64,000 nucleotides of DNA from Strongylocentrotus purpuratus (GCF_000002235.5 NW_022145613.1:17484883-17548882); one strand, 5' to 3'. Shown: positions 36,938-49,361, numbered from the stretch's first letter. Numbers and translations: made by a program. The notes: generated by a model not told the origin, from the sequence alone.

Positions 36938-38065
36938 CATATTACCTCTTTTTATGTGATTGCTACACTTATATCCTAACCATGATCCTATCCTAAAACT
37001 TGCATCCGTAACTCTAATCTTACATCTATGAAAAAATAAATCCAAGACAAAATGTAGCCAAAGCACGTGTTAGAACAACATATGAAGCGGCAGGATAAGA
37101 TTGCGTTGAGTGATTAACGGGTGCCCAATTCAAGTTTTATGTCCGCTAATTGGGAAGCGATAGACCCACGTAAAAAAACAATGGACGACTTGACATTCAA
37201 GATAGACGGTGACCTTTTGAGCGATCAATGTACAGTATTCCTAAACACGAAGCCAGCGACTGCTTTCGTGTATCTGCACACAGGTTGATTTATCAGCCAA
37301 GACTCCTGGTTAAATCAGAGCTTTCACCAATTCAATTAAAAGCCCTCTTACAGTGGGTAGTGATATATCTGCACTTGACAGGTATATTGAGGCCAAGTCT
37401 GCATTCACATAGCACATTTAATCTCATTTTTTTTTGAGGGGGAGGGGGGATTCAAAGCTCAAGGGGCATGTTCATATTATTCACGTCTTGCAGAACTATA
37501 GTGCCCACGGGCCTACTTTCTTTTTCATTTTGATAATCATCCCTGAATTCAATAAGAATGTAATCCCCTTTTACATTAAAGAACATATTCCTTAAATCAT
37601 ATACTATCCAAAAAGGTATATATTTTCAGGGGGACTTGCACCCTTTCTTAACATCAGTAATTGATGCAACTGGGCCCCCACCCCCTCTCATAATATGTCA
37701 TGATAAAATTATGTCACTGAAAAAAATATACTGGGGCATAATTTTGGTTTCTAACAGAAACTTAAATGGTTGAACCATCTTGTCTGGATAATCATACATG
37801 AGGTAATCCCCAGTCTTCAAGTATTTCATGTTTTAACTTGTCAACTCCTTTTTTTGGGTCCACATATGATCCTTGACAACTCGCCTGTAATTACTTTGCT
37901 ACATTTATAACTGTTGGACTTTGCTCAACACCATATAATTACATTTAGTGTCCACTGTACAAACTGACCTGATGTACTCTACTTCAAAGAGCCTGTGCAG
38001 CAAATATTATTGGGGGTAGGGTGGAGAATTACAGAGGAAACAAAAAACATTGACCCCCCCCCCCC

Positions 38066-38100
<35 letters not shown>

Positions 38101-39504
38101 AAAAATAAATAAATAACAAAACATTTATTTTATAAAAAATCTAGAATAAACAATTTGATGAGGAAATTTGAAGAAGAGAACTTAATAATGTAATAAGAAA
38201 ATTATAAATTAAGGGATGATCAAGAAGGAAAAGAAGAAAATTTATCTTAAGGATCAACATTGGAAATTAGGATATCATGAGGAAGGCGAACAAAAGAAAA
38301 TGCACGAATTACTGAAGCGAGAAAAGTGAAGTGATCAAAATTTTATCTGAAGGTTGAGTTCCAAAAGAGCTTAACATAGAGTTGCCGGCCTAATGTCTTT
38401 TCAAGATAAACATACAAGACAACCAAACAGCAGGAGAAAACTTGATCAGATTTATCATGCTGCATAAGGCGAAATAAAACAAACATAAGGGGCACGTAGA
38501 GAAAATGGAGAAGGAAACGAGCGAGCGGGTCTGATGAATTTCTCCTTGATGTATTACATTTAAGATGGAGAGTGTATTACATAATTCAAACAAATCCTCC
38601 TTCAAAGATACCATAAATAACTCTAACTCTAGCTACAATTGCGAGGTTAATCATTGAATACACTCCTTATTAAAAGAGGGACCAACTCTCAAATATTGAC
38701 TTAGAGTGTGTGACTGAGAGCGAGGAAACAAAATCTGAAATTTGACCGCTAAAATGTCAAGTGTTGGTGCAGATGATCTGATCAGTGGGCCAGGTTTTTT
38801 GTGTCAAGGTGATTAATTGAAGGGTTAATATTTGAGTTAGCATGGACGTTGGTGTAGCTTGAAATAATATTAAAAGGAAGGGACCCAGAGGCCTTATTTA
38901 GGGTATGAACTAAAGATCGTTGTCTCTACCATATATATTGAAACCATCTATTCATCTAATTTAGTAACAGACTTAGCCTAAGTGGTAATCATACTTCTTC
39001 ATTTTTATCTCACTTGGCTAGGTTTGCATTAGCTAGCTACAATACTGTATTTCAGGGTAGAATTGGAGCAAGTAAATTCAAGGGACAATATGATTTCAGT
39101 AATCTGGAGTGAGAAAAAAAATCCAACTAACTGTTCATATAAAAATGGATCAAGCCTCTAAGTGAATCCATGATTTGAAAGAAAGTATTCAGCACGCCAG
39201 TCAGAGAAGCCAGAAAACTAGACCAACAAAGACAACGTACAAAAAAGTATTTCTCCATTCTACACAATACCTTATACAGGAAATCATATTAAATAAAGGC
39301 TAACATTGTGATGTGTATATTATGTTAATAAAGTTCTGTTTATAAGAGGCAAACGTTAATTTCCACTATGACAATAATTAAATTGTTATCAGATCATCAA
39401 ACGTTTGCTATTGTCATAGCAACAAATGTGATGGATATAAAGATAAGGAGAAATTGAGTGGAAAGGATGACAGAGAGAAAAAAAAACAGAGAGAGATTCA
39501 CAAC

Positions 39505-39545
<41 letters not shown>

Positions 39546-40129
39546 CAATATTACATGCAGTTTCTGTGGTCTAAAAGTGAATGCTGCCCCCTTTAGTTGC
39601 CAGCAAGATAATCACAGACATACAGCTAAGAGAATGCAGAATGGTAATCATGATTTCATGGACGTAGAAGGCAGTATTCTCCATCAGCTGTTCAAGGTTT
39701 AATTAATCAGTCGAAAGTAAAAATTGTAATCGGTCAGGCATTAGTAAAAAAAAAAGATAACCTATTTCACCTAAAAATATACATAATTGATTTGGAATGA
39801 AAGCATTAAAGACAAGACAAGATCAATGTTTTCGACCAATACTTTCATGCTACAAACAATAAATTCTTGTCGCTTAGAATCAATAAAAAATTATCACTTT
39901 GCTTTTCCCTAATTGCTCTAATGCATACATCTTTAAATGTATTGACTACATTTATATGTCACTATATATGCAATTAAAATATAATTTAAAGCAATTACAT
40001 GAAAAAGGAAACAATGGAACAACAAATATTTCATAATGTTTAGCTTTGAAAGAATCGACTCAGCATTGTGGAAAAGCATTTTTCAATTGCATTTTACAAA
40101 GAAAAAGTAGGAATGGAACATTGACTTAC
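36938..40129. other. Intron downstream of tensin exon 20
   Basis: Contains the C13A31 tract (38054-38097), a GA microsatellite (39509-39541) and an imperfect inverted pair CTATGACAATA/TATTGTCATAG (39366-39420). No coding exon was found, although a small tensin exon could be missed here. Confidence 0.45.
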
Positions 40130-40859
40130 TTGCCAAGTGAAGACCTCTGTCTCTTGTTGTCATAGATGGTCCTGTATCCTGCACCACCGTTAGGTAGCGA
40201 GTCATCAGCAGGACCCTTAGCAGCTTTACGGTGTCTATCGCTGAACGTCGGGTACTGCACCGGTGGTTTAGGCTGGTTGAGCAGGCGCTCGTTGGGTGTT
40301 GGCGATGGCTGCTCGACGGGCGACACCGGTGCTTGTTCTGGTTGTGATGGTACGTCCTGTTGAACCTGTTGCTGAGACAGCTGCTGGATTAGTGGTTCTT
40401 GTTGCTGCTGTTGCTGCTGCTGGGGCTGAAGTTGTGGCTGTTGCTGTTGCGGTTGCTGAGGGGTGTGCGATACAGGCATGCTCTCGGTGTGGGTGATCTC
40501 TCGCACCTCAATCCTCTGCTGAGTAATGGTAGATGACGTCTGGCCGGGGCTGGTCATCACTGCCCGCTGCGGAGTGCCCTGGACTGTTCCATAGGACAGC
40601 GGGGGTGAGACCTGCTGCACGGTGGAGTAAGACGTGGGTGCCGAAGCACGAGGGACTGTCTCGTAAGACACAGAGGAAGGTGGGCTCTGGACAACACCAT
40701 GCGAGACTTGAGGGGCAGAGCTGTTCATAACACCAAAACTAGGTGATGGAGGTCTGGCCATGACTGAACCATATGAGGGAGGGGGTGCCACACTCTCTTG
40801 GAGTTGTGTTGGTGGAGCCTGGTACTGTTGACTGTTGACTGGTGCCTGGACAGGTGCAC
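40130..40859 (-). CDS. TNS: Tensin exon 20: Tyr-motif repeats and polyGln
   Basis: Acceptor CATCCCCAG, donor GGCAA|GTAAGT; phase 1 in, phase 2 out. It starts GAPVQAPVNSQQYQAPPTQ and carries a ladder of SYxTV-type motifs (SYGSV, SFGVM, SYETV, SYSTV, SYGTV), then a Gln-rich tract with an uninterrupted run of eight Gln, and PPVQYPTFSDRHRKAAKG and GAGYRTIYDNKRQRSSLGK. The Tyr-rich tail suggests kinase substrates. The next coding exon of the long form is not identified, so the downstream intron is at least 20 kb. Confidence 0.88.
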
Positions 40860-41049
40860 CTGGGGATGAGGGGTAAAAAAATTAATAGACAGCAGAAAAC
40901 AATATAAATCCTCCTCCTCAGGGTACTAAGATACATCATATAGACCATGCTGCACCCCATTGAGTATCAAAACAGTCCTATGACTCCATTGATAAATGCT
41001 ACATGGTCAATTTCCTACAATTTATAACTTCACCTCTGGACCAAACACT

Positions 41050-41335
41050 ATCATCATCATCAATAGTGATCTGTCAGTTTATGACAGCTCCAGTGGCCCA
41101 ATCAGAATTCTACATCAAGTGTCTCTCCAAGTACCTTTGATTTGAGCCATTCGTTTCAGCATTTCATATGCTGCTGATCCACATTCTGCGATTAACTCAT
41201 CTAGAAAGCCTGTAGGAGGTCTTCCACTCTTCTTCTTTCCATTCCATTTCTTCTGTCTCTCTCTGATCGTTTGAAGCAGCACCCGCTTTTCTTGAGCTCG
41301 ATGCAACATCTCTTCAAACACTATACCCAACCATT
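41050..41335 (-). mobile_element. LINE (non-LTR retrotransposon) 3' fragment
   Basis: A minus-strand frame (41330-41115) encodes HRAQEKRVLLQTIRERQKKW, then KSGRPPTGFLDELIAECGSA and YEMLKRMAQIKGTWRDT. The xRRxLLxxIxxRxxxW...GxxxRGRPxxxxLD...YxxLKxxAxxxxxWR layout is the C-terminal tail of many non-LTR reverse transcriptases. The usual GH(V/I)LR block after the Trp is missing, so it has an internal deletion. A (TGA)n tail at about 41057 fits a LINE 3' end. It lies in the intron between exons 19 and 20, same strand as the gene. Confidence 0.72.
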
Positions 41336-41486
41336 AACCCTAACCTTAAAACCAACCCTAAACCCAACCAAAAATCTAATTGCAACCTGAACCATAACCA
41401 TAGAACTTTAATCCAGAGCAAATGCTGCTGTAGAAAATGTTGGGTAACTTTTTAAATATAGGGATTCTATCTAAGGTAATTTTTAC

Positions 41487-41767
41487 CTTGCTGTGTGGTG
41501 TCTTGGACCGGGTATTGAACCTGCCTGTCAACCATGACCTGAGCCTCGATAGGGACCACCTGGATCGGACCAAGCTCTACAGGGTGGAGCCGCACCACTG
41601 TGATAGGGGGCTCCGGAGCCATGGGGCGGGGTGGCTGCTCCTGGTATTGTATCACCCTGGGCTGGGTTGGGGTACTGGCCATCTGGGGTAGGGGTGCCTG
41701 CTGGGAGGGTGGGGGAGCAGCATTGACTTCCCGCACATAGCGAGGGGTGAATCTTGCTTCAACAACC
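41487..41767 (-). CDS. TNS: Tensin exon 19: Pro/Val-rich linker
   Basis: Acceptor ATTATCTTCCAG, donor CAGCAAG|GTAAAA; phase 2 in, phase 1 out. It encodes VVEARFTPRYVREVNAAPPP, then SQQAPLPQ, PRVIQYQEQPPRPMAPEPP, ITVVRLHPVELGPIQVVPIE and QVQYPVQDTTQQ. The alternating hydrophobic stretch is unlike the rest of the linker and could be a short structured or binding element. The downstream intron holds a LINE fragment. Confidence 0.85.
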
Positions 41768-44040
41768 CTGGAAGATAATGGGAATAAAATGTTGATGAAA
41801 AAATAAGGACATGATTGAACATCAAGGTCTACAGATATTTTAATTTTTTTCTTCAATAAGGCACCTCAAATTAAATCTCATTAAATTGAAAGGATGCAGC
41901 TGCAATAATTTACTGTCATGTTGAAAAAATATATTGCATAATAAATCTTAGAATTGACAACGAAGGCATAGAAGTTAAACAGATAGATAAATATCAGTTT
42001 CATTCCCAATATTGCTCTGGTATCAATGAGTAAAACAGAGTCAACTGAATGTCACAAACTAAATAAGCTTTATAATATCCTTGCGACAGTTGGCAATTTT
42101 TGACAATGCTGAAGATTTCTCTCTGGATCAAAAGCTCATCCCACTTCAGATATGATCATCAGTGAAAACATGAAATATATCTTTTAATCACTTATAAAAT
42201 CTACAGATCATGAAGAATTTGAAATCAAGTCAACAGTCACATAGCATGTTATTTTCCAAAAATTATGACATGACAATATTAGGCAAATCATGCGAAAGCA
42301 ACATTTCACATATAAATAATCACACACACAAAAAGAAATCTTTTAGACGGAAATGACTTGTAGATGTACACAACTGCAGTTCCGTGGAAACAAAGTTAAC
42401 AAACAAACAAAATAAATTGTGTTAAAACATATCCTAATAGTTACAGAGTTTTCTCTTTCCATCACATTCTATATAGGCTACACATTTTATGTACAATTTC
42501 CTCTTCTTGTGAATGATTTTGTTAGCTCAACAATGCAACCTAAGAGGATTATATGGAAAGTTAATCAAATTTTTGAGCCTTAAACCATGTGTGAAAACTC
42601 TGTGTGATGCCAGACCAGTTGAATTATAGATTAATTGTGGTCTCTGGAAGGAAAATGATGGCATAAATACTTGAAATACCTAGTAAAAGTCTGCTTTGTA
42701 ATAGTATTATAAATTGGAAATCTAGAATGTTTAATTCTGTATGTATCTTCTGTAATGATCAAGGATGAGTAGATTGTAAACTACAATAACAAAATCACAA
42801 CATATTGGCAAAAATGCTTAGTAACATAAAAAGCTCAAAATCACAATAGAACATCCATTTAAACATAAAGGTAAGTACTGAGTCTTCAATAAAAAAAATA
42901 TATAAATTAAAAAAAAATCAAATTAGCAATCAGTTCTTGAATTAAAATATTAACAGTATACATGTATTGACGGAAAAATTAAAGGATTCAGAATTTAAAA
43001 AAAGGAGTAAGTAAAATAAAGATTAAAACAATGTCTTGTTTGTGATAGAAACTGTGATATTGCAGTTGATGAGTGGAATAAAAAATGATTGACAATTCTT
43101 ACAATTGTAAGAAAAGAGCCGAATTCTAAAGATTCTGGATGTGAATCAATACAAAAATAAACTTTTCTTCTTGGATTCTTAAATACCATTTGTCAATTTC
43201 AAACATAAGTATTATTCATACACACTGCATATAAACATGCAAAACGAATACTGATATTTTTTCTGGGAGAGGGGTACACTATTTCAGTCTCATATTTCTT
43301 AGCCTATTTCAATAAATTGATTTGATTTGATTTGATTTGATTTTCCTTTATTTAGTTAGTAAAAACTGAAAACAGTAGAGAGAGGGTATTAAAGCAGAGA
43401 CTTCACTGCAAAGCACACAAGGGGGGGGGGGGTAGATTAAAAGAGGGTGAAACATGGTCAATGCCATTTATGGTACAAAAAACACAGCTTCTAAATCAAA
43501 AGAGTTCGGTCGAGGCTGTGGGGGTAATGAGGGGAGGGGAGGCTTGTTCTGAACAAGGAAGGGGGGGGGGGTAGGGTAGGGGTCACATTCAAAATATGAC
43601 TTTCTATGAGATGACCTACGGAGAGACTGTAGGCGGTTCCATCACATCTTCAACAAGACTTACAGGAGGTTCAAGACTGAGGATATAAATCAAGACATTT
43701 AAGCAAATGCAGTTTCTTGATATGTTATAATCTGGCTACAATCTCCCTCTTTTTATAAGGACAGGGCGTTGCTGCACTACGTTGATGCATGTAAGTGTAG
43801 TTTTCTTTCAAAGTGGCAATATGTCATCATGTTAGCTGACTTTTCCTGCCCTAATATCAACTTTCCCATTTTAATTTGGGAGCAAGTGAAGTAACTTAAC
43901 ACATAAAAAGTGTTTTCACAGTAAAAGAAGTAATTGCATGATGAAAATATACATAATTAGATAATAAAATTACAAATAAACCACCTCACCCCCTAATTAA
44001 GGGGTGAGTGTTTGCCTGAATATAGGAATTTATTTTTTTA
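41768..44040. other. Intron between tensin exons 18 and 19, distal part
   Basis: AT-rich. TGATT pentamers at 43317-43341, G12 at 43421-43432 and G11 at 43561-43571. No exon or RNA gene recognised. Confidence 0.5.
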
Positions 44041-44137
44041 AGGGGCCACTGCAGCCCCAGCCCCCATCCCCCTTTCGAACATGGGATCTTGCTGTTCTAA
44101 TGTAAGTGATCTTAACACTGAGCCACAGTGACTAATC
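44041..44137 (-). repeat. tRNA-derived SINE fragment
   Basis: On the minus strand GTGGCTCAGTGTTAAGATCA (A-box region) and CCCATGTTCGAAAG (B-box region) have tRNA-like spacing, followed by a C/G-rich stretch. The acceptor stem does not pair, so it is not a functional tRNA. Confidence 0.6.
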
Positions 44138-44952
44138 TCACTCAAAGCAACAGTAAACATGTGCAAAACAATTCTTTTGTGAAGCGTGAATCAATTCAAC
44201 AGTGAAATATTGTATGATAATAAACAATTTAACAATGATACAATACATATATGAGTGAATACATTTAAACAATAAAAATTGAAGCGAGTGGCAGCAAATA
44301 TACATATATATATTTTTTTTTTTTTTTTACTTTTGAAGGCTTGAAAGCACAAATGTAAGCAACAAGAATATAATAAAATGCTGCTTTAGGCATAGCTATA
44401 GCTATAATGGTATGAAGCATAATGATTACTTTATGCATGTCACACAAAAATCACACACCATTTATTTTTCTGTTTACACAACTATAAATTGCAGAATATT
44501 TGACGCTGCACAGCAAAACTCTAGCCTTAAATATGAAGGCATGTTTAAAACTTTTTTCCAGTTTTCATTTTTATTTAAAATTACTTTAATTCTGACAGAA
44601 ATATTCATAAAACCAACGGCAAGCTTGAACAGTCACATTTAGGTGTTCCTTAAAAGTTAACTTTGATATGTTGTGAAATATTCTTATACTAAATATAAAG
44701 ACCCATATAAGGCCCAATATTCCACTGAAATTCATACCCGACAGTGTGCTTAAGCTTGGTCTGAAGTCGATGTTAACAAAAGAAGATAGTTGCAGGTCTA
44801 AATTTTTATTTTTGTTCGAAACAACTTACACCCAGCTTCAGGTTTAACTGAAGGAGAAGAGAATGTAAATTTCTGTTTCCAGGAATCAGATATCATATAT
44901 GGAACGGGGAGATGACACGAGAGTGTTTTAGAAGAAAAGGGTCATAACTCAC

Positions 44953-45089
44953 TTCCTTGGTTTTCTGGCTTCCACCTCTTCTGCAACATCTCTAGTAATA
45001 GGAGTGATCTCTATGGGTTGCTGTTGATGGGTGATCTCCCGTCTCCACTGGGTCGTTGTAACCGTCTGAGGTACACCGTTGCTTACCGT
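44953..45089 (-). CDS. TNS: Tensin exon 18: short linker exon
   Basis: Acceptor TCTAAACCCAG, donor AGGAA|GTGAGT; phase 0 in, phase 2 out. It encodes TVSNGVPQTVTTTQWRREIT, HQQQPIEITPITRDVAEEVE and ARKPRK. REITHxxxPIEITP recurs in related form in the last exon (REITHTESMPVSHTP). It is too short for an obvious open frame and was found by joining phases with its neighbours. Confidence 0.84.
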
Positions 45090-45273
45090 CTGGGTTTAGA
45101 AAAGAGAAGTTTAAAATATAATTCAGCTGATTTCATGTGCAATGTGTATGCAATAGAGAAGAAGGTATACTTAAATGCATAAGTAATCACAAATGGTAAC
45201 ATTATTTGCTCAAACAATAACAATTAATGTAGCAGAATAAACATATTTTAGAGGGTAACTTAAATGTGGAACT

Positions 45274-45441
45274 GGGCCCTGTTTCACAAAACTTGTGATC
45301 AATAGCAAGTTACAATAACTGTTATAAGCTACTGAAATCATGGCATCTGATTGGCTGGGAGCAAATTTGTCATAGAATTTTAGCATTTGTTATATAATTT
45401 AAGCATTTGTTATTGATAACAAGTTTTATGAAACAATGCCC
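45274..45441. mobile_element. MITE-like element, GTTTCA family, copy 2
   Basis: Ends GGGCCCTGTTTCACAAAACT and ATTGATAACAAGTTTTATGA plus AACAATGCCC. The centre has AAGCTACTGAAATCATGGCA and GATTGGCTGGGAGCAAATTT. Inside the intron between exons 17 and 18. Confidence 0.87.
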
Positions 45442-45599
45442 AGATCTTGTTCAAGATCATTGTGAAGATGATCTAGTGGCTGATCAGATGGAGCAAGAAA
45501 GCGGAAGACGGTTGCTGATCTGTGGATCAGAAAACATACCAGTTGGCTGGGTGGTTTGTTTTACCCGACTGCTAAGAAAGCATGTGTGTGCTTGAAGTA

Positions 45600-45756
45600 A
45601 GCAAACCAGGGAATGGGCAGCTTTAAGTCCTCTCCGAGGGACTTGGTAATGAGGATTAAAATGCCTTACCATAGGGCACTATAGCGCATCAACATGTTTT
45701 CGAACCCGGGACCTCCCGGTTACGAGACAACTGTTCTACCACTGAGCCATCACACC
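45600..45756 (-). repeat. tRNA-derived SINE
   Basis: The minus strand begins GGTGTGATGGCTCAGTGGTA (A box), then GTCTCGTAACCGGGAG and GTCCCGGGTTCGAA (B box), much like a tRNA head with a Thr-type CGT anticodon loop. It continues into a non-tRNA body with TATGGTAAGGCATTTTAATC. The left limit is uncertain. Confidence 0.8.
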
Positions 45757-45983
45757 TTCTGTAACTATTGGCAAACTTCAAAACTACGAGATGGAATGAA
45801 AATGCTATTACAGTCAAGCCTGCTTTAGTGACCACCTGTCTACAAAGACCACAATTTTTGTTTCCCTTGAAAACGATTTCTCATTTATTCATGTACTAAA
45901 GGAACCTGTCTACAAAGACCACTTTTTGTGTTTCCCTTGGGCGGTCACTATAGACAGGTTTGACTGTACTTAGGTAAACTCAC

Positions 45984-46142
45984 ATGCATAGGACCGGTTG
46001 AAGACATGGTGTTGGTAACGACAGGAGGCGTCCAGGGCGTTATCTCGACTGGTGAGTTGGGACGATGAGGAGGAGAATGCAAGATGGGTTGACGGCCCAT
46101 CCATGGCTCACTCTCCAGGTACTCCAGTTGCCTGAGTGGCTC
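45984..46142 (-). CDS. TNS: Tensin exon 17: short linker exon
   Basis: Exactly 53 codons, phase 0 at both ends; acceptor TTATGTTAG, donor ATGCAT|GTGAGT. It encodes EPLRQLEYLESEPWMGRQPI, LHSPPHRPNSPVEITPWTP and PVVTNTMSSTGPMH. Since both ends are phase 0 it could be skipped without breaking the frame, so it is a candidate cassette exon. The acceptor polypyrimidine tract is weak. Confidence 0.82.
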
Positions 46143-46817
46143 CTAACATAACAACACAAAACAGCTAGTCAAGTGGAATTTCATTAGCTTTTAGGATAAT
46201 CATTGGCAGAGTCTTGAATTGTATATAAGCAGGGGAGCTAAAGTCAGCAAAACAGGAGAATCAAGGTAGTTTTGCATTTTGGTACATATTCAAAACATTT
46301 GGTCTCTACCCTAAAGCTATTGCTACGATATGTAGATGATTACATCGTTGATGTCTTGATATTTATACATCATTACTAACTTTAACATAATCATCATAGT
46401 TGTCAGCATCGTCCTTGTTAAATTCATAAATTATGACTGACCGTCCTTGTTATAAATGATTACCTTAATGTGTATCATTGAATAATGTTCCCCAGTTAGA
46501 TTGTTATGACAAATCATATTATAAATAGCAAGAGACAATGTTGTGGGGGTAAATATTACCCTACATTTTCTCGCTTACTTGTGCGTTACATTAGCTACAC
46601 ATGTAGAAATGTGCTAAGCATTATATTATTGATATCTCATTGCATGCAGCCATGGCTGCTTTATCAAGATCTTTACCACATCATTTTGTAATAGGCTTTA
46701 TACCGGTACTCAAAAATGAAAAAGAACAATTTGGATAGAATCATAAATGGCGAAGGAACATGACATAATTTAGGAAATCATCATACAAGAATCAACCTAT
46801 TTCCTCTATATACTTAC
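46143..46817. other. Intron between tensin exons 16 and 17
   Basis: AT-rich intron with GT/AG borders. No other feature recognised. Confidence 0.7.
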
Positions 46818-47143
46818 ATCTCCCAGAGGAGTTTGCCTAGTGGCTGGCGGTGTGTAGTACCTATGCTCTGGACTAGGAGCCGCTGGGGTAGGGGTCCACT
46901 CCTGGGGCTGTCTGTTAGGCTCCATCCTGTGCTCCACGGTGATCACCCTCTTCTGCGAGTACATGGGCTGGGGGGTCTCCCTGGCGGGCTCCTGAACGGG
47001 GGCAGGAGCTGTTGGTGGTGGAGGGGGAGGGGAGTACACCTCGGCGGTGGGCGTGCGTCGGGGTGCAGACTCAGGCACGGGCGGGATCTCAAAGCTGTCC
47101 TGGCGATGCATGGTTCGCTGCAGAGGGAGCGGCTGATCAGGTC
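46818..47143 (-). CDS. TNS: Tensin exon 16: proline-rich segment
   Basis: Acceptor CCACCCTACAG, donor GGAGAT|GTAAGT; phase 1 in, phase 0 out. It includes MHRQDSFEIPPVPES, VYSPPPPPPTAPAP, a polyproline stretch suited to SH3, WW or EVH1 binding, then QKRVITVEHRMEPNRQPQEW and HRYYTPPATRQTPLGD. Higher in GC than the flanking introns, as expected for coding sequence. Assigned to tensin by phase continuity rather than by homology. Confidence 0.87.
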
Positions 47144-48847
47144 CTGTAGGGTGGAGGTAAAGGGAAAATTTAAAATGAAATACTGATGATGGTTTGTAAG
47201 TACTTACAAATCTCTTCCTTGTAACATCATACTCTAGATATATCCATTTTTACTCATGATGACTTCCTACCCCAAACTAATATTGATATTTTTCCTTTCT
47301 TTTGTGTCTTAATATCAACGAACAATAGTGGCAAATGTCAAAATACAGGTAACTGATAGACTGCAGTTGTTTTGTTTTTATACATTGTAAAGGAAAATTC
47401 TGATATGAAATGCCAGTGACAATCATAGACCTACACACTTTTAACCAACCATATTCTTGTGCCTGAAAGTTGAAATCTTATCATCTTACCTCACTTGTAG
47501 CATGATTTTTTCTCTGTAGTAATTAAAAAACTACACATTTAGAAACCAACAAAAATTGTGAAATATTGTAATGTATCTTGGCTATATATACTGTAAAATG
47601 AACATGCATGATGCATATGCACATTTACCATGATAAGTATATATGATGTTATGTATAGTATATAAATTATTATATCATCTGTTTGGACACAGACGATATG
47701 ATGTATGCGCTGGGAATACCGTTATAATGACTCGACTAAAAAAAAATTGCTGCGTAAAATAACCATATAAAATGTATTTGATTTCGAGAAAATCTTTTAT
47801 TTCCTCATTCTAATGTTCTCACCTAAAGCAATGGAATGTACTTCAATGAATTTTGATGAACAGTTTTTTTTTCAGTTAGTGGTTCTTCTAGGCCCCCAAA
47901 CCTCATTATTCAAGTCTTGTAAATAATTGTTATTCCCTGTAATATTAGTTAAACTTCTGCTACAGATTTATAACTGGATTTTTTTTCTTTTCTTCTATTG
48001 ATGACCCATTCATTGACCCTTTTAAACCCCAAAATCAATCCACATAGGATAACCACTTTTCCCCTACCCTTTAAGAAACAAAAAGACATAGTAAGACATA
48101 GCACGTGCAATGAAAATCATGGTAGTTAAGATATACAGATACAGAATACAGCTCACTTCAAACAGGTTATTTAATAAATAACTTTAAGAATAGAAACCTA
48201 CATTTTCCAGGTGCAAACATGTAGTAAATTCCAACATAGCTTTCTAGAAACATACTAGCTATCTTGTAAGTTTCATCTTTACTTATTTTATGCTGTTGTA
48301 GATTTCACAGCTATTCTTTTCACCCTTAAAAATATTGTAAATGACTGTCAATCATAGTCCATTTCTTCCTGCATAACTTCCTGCAGATCATGTACATTTC
48401 TCATCTCTCCTGGCATGAATTTTAATTAAAAATGTGCATTACAAAAAATAATAACAACAACAATATCACAAGTAATATAGGTCATTGTCCAATCTACAGA
48501 TGACCTGTCATGTTAGTTATTAAAATGAGTAGTCTGGACTAATGGTTTAGTATTATACCTGATTTAGATAGAGCAATTGAAATTACCAAGATGCAACCAT
48601 CATTTCATGCTCACAAGATATAATAGCAATGTAGCAGACATGCTTTTTTTTTCATTACAATCAAGGCTGTCTCATATCATTAATATAACCCTTTCCCAAC
48701 CCCCACCACCCTGTTTTATTGTGAAATGAAAGAAAAAACTAAAACAAAAGTAAAATTTGAAGATCCCTTGCCTATGGTCTTTCATTGTTGATCTAACCGA
48801 ATTTCCCTCACTACAGCACTAAATGGAAAGAGTATATATGATTTTAC
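47144..48847. other. Intron between tensin exons 15 and 16
   Basis: AT-rich intron, 1.7 kb. No exon, repeat family or RNA gene recognised. Confidence 0.7.
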
Positions 48848-49079
48848 CAGGGTGATAGCCGGCATGCAGTTGGGGCGGCAAGGCCTTTCCTATCTCACCA
48901 TGCGGTGGCGCTCCAGTATTGACGATGAAGGTCTTGGTCATGTTGGCGTAAGCCCGGGGACCGACAGGGAACTTGGGTGTCTTGGGACCAGAGATGCTCT
49001 CGCTGGATGAACTCAGGTCATACTCCTTTGGAGGTTCTTTAGACTTCAGTCCATCCTTCCGGTTCCAATATTCAGTCTC
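48848..49079 (-). CDS. TNS: Tensin exon 15: conserved-looking linker
   Basis: Acceptor TTAATCTCCCAG, donor CACCCTG|GTAAAA; phase 0 in, phase 1 out (77 codons). It encodes ETEYWNRKDGLKSKEPPKEY, DLSSSESISGPKTPKFPVG and PRAYANMTKTFIVNTGAPPH. It is less biased in composition than its neighbours, which suggests a constrained short segment. It has no early Met and was found from frame and splice sites. Confidence 0.87.
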
Positions 49080-49277
49080 CTGGGAGATTAAGGAAGATGG
49101 GGCATATTAAAAGTTCATTGTCACCTTGCATACAAGGAGTCTGTATTAATTAGGCATTACACAATGTATGGTTCTGATAGGAAGGACAGTGACTTTTCCT
49201 TACCTAAAATGTTCAATCTGAAGGGTATCAAAAGACCACAAGGCAAGCACAGAAAAAGAACAAGGAGTCAGAGGACT

Positions 49278-49278
<1 letters not shown>

Positions 49279-49312
<34 letters not shown>

Positions 49313-49324
49313 AGAGAAAGAGAC

Positions 49325-49361
<37 letters not shown>

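Noticed and set aside
45683-45756. Possible tRNA gene with CGT anticodon
   Set aside because: A and B boxes are present but acceptor and anticodon stems do not pair properly and a SINE body follows, so it is a tRNA-derived repeat.
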